64,000 nt of DNA from Nicotiana tabacum (taxonomy: Eukaryota > Streptophyta > Magnoliopsida > Solanales > Solanaceae): positions 45,548,806 to 45,612,805 of the forward strand of contig NC_134095.1 of NCBI RefSeq assembly GCF_000715075.1, written 5' to 3'. The notes beneath the pieces were generated by a model. It searched no databases. It was not told the origin of the DNA and was given only the letters and a program-made list of their open reading frames with translations. The translations under genes and the position numbers were made by a program. This document shows positions 55,862-64,000 of the stretch, one piece after another. Numbering within the stretch: the stretch's first letter is position 1; every line of letters starts with the position of its first letter.

Positions 55862-58605
55862 TGTAGACATGTGATTTTTTACCCTCCCCAAGATTTTTTA
55901 TATTTTAGCACGTAAATATTTACATTAGGCCTAATATCGCTATCTCAACTAATTTTGACTCTTTTATTTTGTTTTATTACAAGAAAATGGAAATTACAAA
56001 AAAATAGTTTCATTAATGTTTTGTAGTCATTTTTAATCTTGAAAAATACCAAAAATAGTTTTATTTTAGCGGTCAGTCTTATTTTAATTAAGTAGTACTA
56101 ATTAATAAATGAGATCGTATTTTAGTCTCGTTCGCGGGGAAAAAATAAAATTTGGGCTCAAACGACCCATTTTAGGCTTAATTTTCGGACCTAGCCCATA
56201 ATTCCTAGGCCCATACCCCTTAACATAAAAAACCCCACAAAACCTAGATCCCTACCCTCTATAAAAGCCAGTCGAAAACCCCCAAGACTATCAGTGAAAA
56301 TACACATAAAAAGCCAAAAGACTCTAGGACTTAAAAGCTAGAGACAATCCGCCGTTTTTTGGACCCAGACCCCCACCCCTGAAGATCATCGTCTTCATAC
56401 CACCCCAAACAACCTCATCGATTCACCTTCTTCTTCAAGAAGCAGCCATGAAAGGAACCTAATAGAGAGAAGACACCAGCGACCTTTCCTCTCTCTTCTC
56501 TCCCTTTATCCACTGCTCAACTCTCATCTCCCATCACCGGTTCCTTTTTCTCTCCGTCGATCTCTGAAGATCAGAGACCTCAGAGGCTTGAAACTCTTGG
56601 AAAAAAGGTCAGAGCAGTCCGTCCCTTCAAATATCATGTGGTCACATGGCGGAATTCGTTCAAGATCCAGCGTGTGAAAGTATGAACAAACTCAGAACAT
56701 CATAACCAATGACGATTCAAGAAGTCTCACTGAGATATGACCCAACTGTTCTTTCTTCCTCCAATAAATTTTTCAAATATCCAAAAAAATGTCTGACCTG
56801 AGGTTGGTTTAAGTTCGTCACTGTTCGTCGAGGTTCGAAGGTTCCTGTGCGACCCTTGCTGTTGTTTTCCCACTCGGATTTCTGATTCGAAGTTTTGTAG
56901 CGGCCTTTTCATTTTTACTGCTATTAAAAGAAGATTTGCTCTTCCTTAGGTATTGAATCATGACTGCAAGTCTTTGGATCTGTCCATGTGTTGAGCTCAT
57001 TTGTTTTTTTGTAATAAAGTATGGATTGGTGCATTAACATGTGCTTGATTTCTCCATGACTATGTTTGTTTGGCTTGAATCATGATCAATAGATTCTGTT
57101 CCTAAAGTAATGAATTAACTGAGTGTTTAGCTTACAGTGGTACAACTGCTCTAGTTATTCGATTTGCTATTGTTAACCGTGTATATATTTGAGAGTTGAA
57201 TCGGAAATGGCCTACAGCTGAAACCTTGCTCATTCTTCTTTGTTGTAAATGTTGAAGCCAAAAGATGAATGAAGAGGTTAGATACGTTAAAATTTGGTAG
57301 TTTTAACAAAAAAGATTTTGCTTGCAAGTTTCAAGAATTCTTGTTCACAGTACTCTGTGTTGCTTTGCCGATTCTCTGCCAGTTTGTTTGGACACTTGTT
57401 GTTTCACCTCTTATTTTATTTCTTGAATCTTAGTTATCTTGGATCTGAATAAGATTGCTATTAAGAAATGTTGAGGTTAGGTTTGTAGATTTAGATCTTT
57501 ATGTGATTTCACTCATCAGACTTAGCCCTAGTGCAAGATTCTTGATTCTTCTAATTTGGGGTTTCTCTATTCTGCTTCAAGATTTAATTTTGCTGTGGAT
57601 TGAATTTGGTTAATCACATATTCCCAAAAATCAACAGGAGAAAGTTGTGTCCTTGTAAGCATTTTAGCAATTAAGTTGAGGAAGGAATTGTGAGTGGTCA
57701 CGTTTCTTCAAAAATGGGGAAACCATTACTTTACGAGATATTGAAAAAGCCAGCAATGAGTTGTGTTACTATACACCGAGAAAGTGCTTTAGGTGTGTTT
57801 AAACTACAATTGTGATTGTGTATACGTTCGCGTGACATAATTACAATTCTAAAAACCAATTCGAAATATGCGTTCGCGCAACTTCGATCAAACCTTTCTT
57901 AATAATAAATTTGTTATTAATATAGTGCTCTTTAATTAATTTTGGTTTATATAAGTCTGAGGTGTGCCATCCATAATTTAATCACTCATGGCCCTCGTAT
58001 TAATCTTATAACCTAGATATAAAAATGACAAATGCTCGTAGTTGCTTTAGGCCCGTTTAATATATCATTGTGATTTTGGACACTTTCGTGTGACATGATT
58101 ACGATTTTAAAAACAAAACCGGAGTATGCGTTCGCACAACTTTGGCCAAACTTTCTTAATAACAATAAAGCGTTATTAATTGTGGACAAGTTCGCGTGAC
58201 ATGATTTTTGACGCACTAAGCAAATGGGTACACGTGCGCGTAACCCGTTTCAAGATAATTTCTTAATTAAAAGAGACAAATACACATAGGTTCTAAAATC
58301 AGTAATCAAATAATTTGTTTAAGCTAAGTATGATCAAAGCGACCGTGCTAGAACCACGGAACTCAGGAATGCCTAACACCTTCTCCCGGGTTAACAGAAT
58401 TCCTTACTCGGATTTCTGTGTTCGCAGACATTAATACAGAGTCAAAACTTCCTCGATTCAGAATTTTAAACCGGTGACTTGGGACACCATAAATTATCCC
58501 AAGTGGCGACTCTGATCTTAAACAATAATCCCGTTTCGATTGTCACTTAAATTGGAAAAAACTCCCCTTATACCCTTCCGAGGTAGAGAAAAATGAGGTG
58601 TTACA
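55862..58605 (+). repeat. 3' LTR of B2
   Basis: TGTAGACATGTGATTTTTTACC to GAGGTGTTACA, 2.74 kb, collinear with the 5' LTR apart from a ~65-bp deletion near 56050-56090. TATA box at 56260-56267; hairpin and GCCTAACACC block at about 58343-58390; PBS-like TGGCGACTCTG near 58503. Confidence 0.9.
56260..56267 (+). promoter_or_regulatory. Putative TATA box, B2 3' LTR
   Basis: TATAAAAG in the conserved block shared with 39503 and 44339. Confidence 0.55.
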
Positions 58606-58677
58606 CATAACAATAAGTCAACATTAATTATAGACAAGAATCAACCTGAATCTCTTAAGTGCCACCGTTCATAACAT

Positions 58678-58681
<4 letters not shown>

Positions 58682-58725
<44 letters not shown>
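58682..58725. repeat. (TA)n microsatellite, left
   Basis: About 22 TA units directly left of the fold-back element. The 76 bp from 58606 to 58681 between the B2 LTR and this tract hold nothing I recognise. Confidence 0.98.
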
Positions 58726-58726
<1 letters not shown>

Positions 58727-58727
<1 letters not shown>

Positions 58728-58909
58728 GCTTCTCTTTGAGACTATTATTCATATCTTATGATGAATGACTGCCCAACTGATCAGTGGTAAGCTGATTGGG
58801 CAGTTACATATTTATCACCGAGATACGGTAGTCGGACAGTTACCACTAATCAGTTGGGCAATCATGCATCATACGATATGGATAATAGAAATAGTCTCAA
58901 GGAACAGCA
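58727..58909. mobile_element. MITE-like fold-back element inside (TA)n
   Basis: About 183 bp. The left arm TGCTTCTCTTTGAGACTATT onward is the inverse, with scattered mismatches, of the right arm that ends CTCAAGGAACAGCA. Pairing extends about 65 bp per arm to TCAGTGGTAA / TTACCACTAA, leaving a ~55-bp centre. No coding capacity. Flanks are TA tracts on both sides, as described for the Micron-type MITEs of rice that sit in (TA)n; the family here is unknown. Confidence 0.75.

Positions 58910-58910
<1 letters not shown>

Positions 58911-58972
<62 letters not shown>
58911..58972. repeat. (TA)n microsatellite, right
   Basis: About 31 TA units between the fold-back element and the next LTR, which was itself inserted at the end of this tract. 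Confidence 0.98.
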
Positions 58973-58976
<4 letters not shown>

Positions 58977-61430
58977 ACACCCCATGTTTTCGTATGTAAG
59001 AGTACGTCTTAAGTCAATTAATGTAAGACAAAAAATGAGATCATCTTTGGAAGTATGTAAAGTAAGTTAATCTTTTTATAATGGAGGTTACAAATATTTA
59101 AGATCATGAATGTCAATTACCAAGATGGTTTGAAGGCTTCGAAGCTAAATGAATTGAAGAAAATAAGTTTCGTCAAAAGTCGACAAGTTGGGAATGTTAT
59201 AACATGTACTTTTGGGGTGAGACTAGGGTGCTTAACCTTATAAGGAGATTGTGTATGAGTTATTTTAGTCGTATGATATTCGTGTGTCATGTTTTGAAGT
59301 CAAGCGAGTTGTGAAACAAAAGTTGGAAAATATCATCACAAGTTACATTCATAAATATGGTAAAAATTAGGTCAAATGTACCTGAGCATTTCTCTCAATG
59401 TACTAGGAATTTCGGGATGATCTACCTACTAAATTGAATATCTACGAGTCTAGTTTCCAAAGGATTAAACCATTCATTGATACAATATTTTAGTAGATAT
59501 ATATTAACATTTCCGCGAGACTACGCAGAATGGTAGGTGACAAGTAGGTTCATCACCTACTTGCCAAAAGGAGAGGCCACAATTAAATGCCCTAAAGTCA
59601 GCCAAGAGGGGTGTTTTAAGGACATATAAACTCATTTAATTCACTTATTTCTCAGACCAAAAATCAGATTGAACCCCTGCACCTCCTCCCCAAAAAAATC
59701 CCACACAAACCCTAGGTTATTTCGGATGTTACAATGTGGTTCTAGTGCCGAAAACCACGGACAACTTGCTAGTTTCTCTTTCTCCTTCATGTTGCTGCGT
59801 TGGGGGTCTGATTTTTGATGGAGAAGGACTAGGTTTCGTGGTTCTACTCAGTCCAAGGTAAGTTTATGCTTCTCCATCCATTATCTATGCTTGTACGAGT
59901 TGTTGTAAAGACTAGACCTAGCGAGTTTCGAATGAGTAGTATATATGATGTTTGTTGTTGCATCACTGTTGGCTGGTTGTAAACTTATTTTTAAGTTGAA
60001 TTCATGACTGGTTTAGTGTATAAGAGGCTTTATTATGTACTATTTGTTGTGCTTCTCAATTCGAAAAAAAAGACAAGTCGAAACATGTTTTAGTAAACCA
60101 AAAAATCGATTTTGAGTTGCTGAACTTGTGTGATTGTTTCGTGGGCTGTTTCGTGTTGCTTTTGGGTTGCCTCTTTTGCTACTGTTTTTATGAAGTTTGG
60201 GAGGAGGAATAGTGTGGAGAAACACCACATAATGTCAGGGTGGTTGGCTGGTCGTTCGTTGTTACATTTTTAGGTTGTTTTACACTACTTTGGTTGTCGT
60301 TTATGTATGAAATGATTAGAGTGTGTGGGATGTTTTGTGGTATATTGATATTGAGATAAGGTTGGAACATGATGCATCCATATTGTTATTGTTGGGTTTT
60401 TGTTGTTGTTGGTATATGGTATTGAAGAAGGGCCTTATTACCGGGGAGATGCTGCCCAAATTTACGTAAACGAGCTACTAATATAAGTTGCAGACTTAAC
60501 CTTTACTCAGCACTGATTTTGAATCTCCTTATGTTGTGGTAGATTTAGTTGAGTTGTTTGAAGAATTGCTTGGAAGGTATTAAGGACTCAACGGAGTTAA
60601 GGTATGTTAAGGCTAAACCTTTCTTTCTTTTGGCATGATCCAGTAACTACATATGTTTGATAACGAGACATAAAGAGAAGTTCATATTCCTGAATTTATG
60701 TACATTTTTCTAGTCTCATAAGTTATAATATTCTCGCTTATCGGGACTTCATATTCAATTTAGTATTGTCTTCTTTCAGCCAAGAGAGTAGAGAGTCTAT
60801 ATATATATATTCAATATTACAGTATTTTCACTACAATCGAGCTATAATCGATGGGCAGGCCCCTATTGGGCAACCTCTGATCAGATGGAAAGTTATATAC
60901 CGAGCCTACTGTGGTCGAGTGCCTATGAGCGAGCCCAGCATGGCCGAGATACATAGCCTAGTATGGCCGAGCGCCTATGAGCGAGCCTACTATGGCAGAG
61001 CAGTTATATATATACCGAGCCTTATAAGGCCGGACAACTATTTTACTTACTATATTGAGAGAGTTGAGTCAGTATCAGCAGGTAAGCATATCTTCAGATT
61101 ATCTTTGACTCTCAGTTACTTTCAGTTATTATATTGTCAGTTCAGTTTCAGCTTTCAGTTATACTATCGCCTTACATACTTGGTACATTATTTCATACTG
61201 ACGTCCCTTTTGCCGGGGATGCTATATTTCATGCCTGCAGGTCCTGATAGACAGCTGGATAGATTTTCCAAGTAGACAGAGTCAAATATCAGCTTGGTTG
61301 GTAATCTCCACTGGCCTTATCGGCCTAAGTTGAGGGTTACCCCTCTAGAGTTTACAGCTACAGAGTGGTACGCTCGGGCCAAGTATGGCACCGAGTGCCG
61401 GCCATGCCTCTTCAAGTTTTGGGCGTGACA
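58973..61430 (+). repeat. 5' LTR of a Tekay/Del-type element (D)
   Basis: TGTCACACCCCATGTTTTCG to TTTTGGGCGTGACA, 2.46 kb, followed by an initiator-Met-type PBS. TGTCACACCCC...GGCGTGACA termini are typical of Solanaceae Tekay/Del chromovirus LTRs. It contains a T/TA-rich promoter-like area (60795-60815) and a short GAGC-rich repeat. The longest frame (60766-61275) spans that repeat and is not a recognised protein. Confidence 0.85.
60901..61010 (+). repeat. ~30-bp CGAGCCTACTATGGCC-type tandem repeat in LTR D
   Basis: About four degenerate copies of CGAGCCTACTRTGGYCGAG plus GCCTATGAG. A further partial unit occurs at 61015-61032. Confidence 0.7.
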
Positions 61431-64000
61431 AACTTGGTATCAGAGCAGTTCTATCCTAGGGAGTCTACAAGTCGTGTCTAGTAGAGCCTTGTTTATAGAT
61501 GTGTTGTGCACCACATTATATAAACAGTAAGCTACAAGGCATTTAAGAATCTGTTACCCTTCTTTCAAATCTAAATCGTGTTATAGAGCTAAGTCATAAA
61601 CGTTCGAGCCAGGACTTTTGTTTGCTAATGTATAGAGATACTTGCAATTAGATAAATTACAGTTATCCAGAGGGCTACTACAATAGCAGGTAAGGGCATT
61701 AGTAGAGAGAATTCTTGACAATGTGGCCTAGTTTGAAGCCCTATCAGATCGTGCATACCAAATATGCAGAATTCCTACTTAAGACCCTAAGACGGGAATA
61801 TCTAATATACCCCACGAATAGCAGGCCATGGGAATATTATAAGGTAAAAGTATAAGTTTCAACAGATAACAGAAGCAAGGTGAATAAAGGTACGAGGTAC
61901 CTAGTTAATGTAGATTATCCGAATTTCCACATTAGGCAGAGAAATAAAAGGATTCTAAGTCACCTTCAACAAAAATAGAGGTATGTACAATTGGCCACAC
62001 CAATCGCAATTATGCCCTACGGGAGCTAATATATATAGGTTACAAGAAAGATGGGATATCAGGTAGGGTTAGAGTAACCCAAAATGGTGGATTAAGCCAT
62101 GGGAGCTAAAGGTGAACCAATGTTTTGTTGAAGTTTTCAGAATAATGCGATAGGCACAAGTATTAGCAGGAGAATAAGAAGAGAGTAAATGAAGCATTAT
62201 GAGTAAGGTATGATAAATAAGTAATAACGGTAAATCAAAATATAGTAGGATGACAGAGTCTATGGTCATGTGAAAGAAAGACAAGAGATGACAGGTTTTG
62301 AGACTATAAAACAGTATATGCCATAAAGTCATATCCTTATTTCAAAAATGAGTTTGTGACTCCAACATGATTACTAGAAAGCTAAGTTAGACCTCCGGAG
62401 TAATAGAAATCAACATAGGATGGTAAACAAGAAAAAAAAATTGAACATGATTTAGGGACCAGAGGATTCGATAATAGTCGACATCGTGAGAACTTCCGAG
62501 ATCATGCTCCAACAAAAATAGTATGGACAATGGAAGAAAAACCTTTAAAGGTCATTCAGGAAGACGCTTCCCTAAAGTAAGCAATGTGAGCAAAGTTATG
62601 CTTAAGGGACTAAGTGCGCCAGTTACATTAAGTGTCACCCTCACGTGGAAGGAATTCAGTTATCCCTAGTAGAGAAGGGTTCCCGACCAGGATATTATTG
62701 ATACTAAGTGCGAATGAACACTTGAGACATAAGGATCCAGTGCGAGAGGTAAGTTAAGAAAAGGAAACAAACCAAGAGAGATTATGTGGAATATAGATAT
62801 GAGAATGGACTAACGAGTATTTAGTAGTTGATTCAAGAAGAGCCTAATTATGGCTAGACACGAGGATACAGATAAATCAGCAGATCATGCAAGATAAACC
62901 TAGTGAATCCCAGCATAGGGAATTCAGTCTCACAGATACAACATCATAATCCTTGAGAAATATTCAGATAGGAGTTGAGGTAGTTATAGTTGCCGTAAAA
63001 GTGTTACGAAAATAAAAGAGAGTGCCATCAGAAAAAAATTTGAGTTTAAAGTAACCCTGCGAGAACAAGGGCACGAAGGTATATAACTAAGGATATTTAT
63101 AAGTGAGTAAGAACATCAGAAATTTTGTCAGGTATATGATGGGATAAGCTCACAGCTTTACAAGAGTCAGAGCGTCTTCCATAAATGCTACAATGAAAGA
63201 CTAGCTGAGAAAATAAGGAAGAAGGCTTCAAACAAAGCATAGTGACCTAAATAAATAATGGTCTTGTAATAATAGTCTCACTACGACATTATATGCTCTC
63301 CATAACAAAGTGGCACCTGTCGTAATTAAGGAACGAGAAGTGAAATCCAAAGTAATATTCAAAATCATATGAGTTTCACAAAATTCCAATATATGTGGGC
63401 ACTAAGATAAGCGAAGTATTCATGCAACAAGTGGCAGAACGACCAAGAAAGCTAATTGATTACTTTTAACGAAAGCTGAGAAGGCACGAAAGGAATTATT
63501 TGATTTATGACCCAGAGTTAGTTACGTCATGAACACACTTAAGATTTCAGAGTGTTATTCATGCAGCATGTATGTTGACAATGATACAGCTATAGGAGAC
63601 TCTAGTATAAGTTGAAAAAAAGAATTGAGTCCACGTCACATATAAAAGCTTGATTTGCTAGAAGGTTACATCATGGATGTTCCATAGCATCCACGAGGGG
63701 ATAAATTAATAACTAATACCCTGAGCCGCAGATCGGAAGATAGCTTAAGCCTACTCAAAAGCTGAGATAGAAGAGAAACTAAAGAGTTACATTAACTAAG
63801 TAAATCAGGAGTTTGATTATTACACCCTAATGAGTACAAAAATCGGGATTCAGAACATTGCGGAATCACTCTTATAATCAGAGGTACAAGAAAGATAGTA
63901 CAATAGCCATATTCTATAACGGCTTTACGATAAAGCTAGGTAAAAGTGTACCGGCCTCGTAAGAAATCAATATGAAAGCTCCCAGCGGATCATGTATGCA
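61431..64000 (+). mobile_element. Internal region of element D, non-coding, continues past the window
   Basis: The first ~170 bp (GAGTCTACAAGTCGTGTCTAG, GTGCACCACA, CTACAAGGCATTT) looks like the usual Tekay leader. Where gag should begin the sequence becomes purine-rich with no frame over 60 codons on the plus strand and no gag or pol motif for 2.4 kb. This fits a large non-coding derivative (LARD-like) rather than a decayed gag, because no gag fragments can be picked out. The 3' end lies outside the window. The longest minus-strand frame (62069-62332) is unremarkable. Confidence 0.65.
61435..61446 (+). other. Primer binding site of element D (initiator Met tRNA type)
   Basis: TGGTATCAGAGC, 4 bp after the LTR end, the standard plant initiator-methionine tRNA complement. 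It differs from the family A/B site, so D uses a different primer. Confidence 0.92.

Larger units (their letters stand above)
43885..58605 (+). mobile_element. Element B2: gag-only TAT-like LTR retrotransposon with both LTRs
   Basis: 5' LTR 43885-46683, PBS, leader, gag, a long 3' untranslated region with two kinds of tandem repeats, polypurine tract, 3' LTR 55862-58605. About 14.7 kb. No pol motif in any frame from 50906 to 55861. Flanking 5-mers (GTTTT left, CATAA right) do not match, so no target duplication is visible. The internal region is ~2 kb longer than B1, mostly from 52060-54230. Confidence 0.88.

Noticed and set aside
43880..58610. Target-site duplication for B2
   Set aside because: GTTTT (left) and CATAA (right) do not match, even allowing a shift of one or two bases.
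60766..61275. 169-codon frame in LTR D
   Set aside because: Spans the GAGCCTACTATGGCC repeat and TA-rich sequence inside an LTR; no domain.

Overview
The window reads as plant nuclear repeat DNA, most likely from Solanaceae (the Ogre-type and PF20167-type protein fragments resemble families I associate with Nicotiana/Solanum; species not provable from sequence alone). It is a mosaic of degenerate LTR retrotransposons. I see no intact host gene, no tRNA or rRNA gene and no CRISPR array.

Layout. (1) 1-1361: minus-strand remnant of a PF20167-like 'putative plant transposon protein' gene, cut by an insertion at 1361/1362. (2) 1362-16939: plus-strand Ogre-like (Ty3/gypsy, TAT lineage) element A1, with ~4.8 kb 5' LTR, PBS, a small upstream ORF, pol (RT, RNase H, integrase) carrying stops and frameshifts, hairpins, 62-bp and ~34-bp tandem repeats, polypurine tract and a 3' LTR with an internal deletion; gag and protease are deleted. 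(3) 16956-31585: second Ogre-like element A2 on the minus strand, tail-to-tail with A1; it keeps gag, protease, RT, RNase H and integrase (all broken) and a 4.4 kb 5' LTR, while its 3' LTR is reduced to ~170 bp. (4) 31586-41847: element B1 of a different family (LTR ~2.7 kb) that carries only a gag gene; its 5' LTR is interrupted at the boundary with A2. (5) 41848-43884: minus-strand divergent LTR (family C), truncated. (6) 43885-58605: element B2, second copy of family B with both LTRs. (7) 58606-58972: two (TA)n tracts around a ~183-bp fold-back element (MITE-like). (8) 58973-64000: a ~2.46 kb LTR, initiator-methionine-type PBS, and a non-coding internal region running off the window, apparently a non-autonomous derivative of a Tekay/Del-type chromovirus.

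How the parts relate. Families A and B have different LTR U3 regions and coding content, yet share the PBS, the polypurine tract, U5 stem-loop features and a paired motif (CTACG ... CGTAGGCAGC ... GGTTCGGTC) that recurs about ten times in leaders and 3' untranslated regions. This suggests gag-only family B was mobilised in trans by an Ogre-like partner. The paired motif, with a compensatory change in its outer stem, is the best candidate here for an undescribed RNA element. All comparisons were made by eye, so boundaries can be off by a few bases and no divergence values were computed by program.
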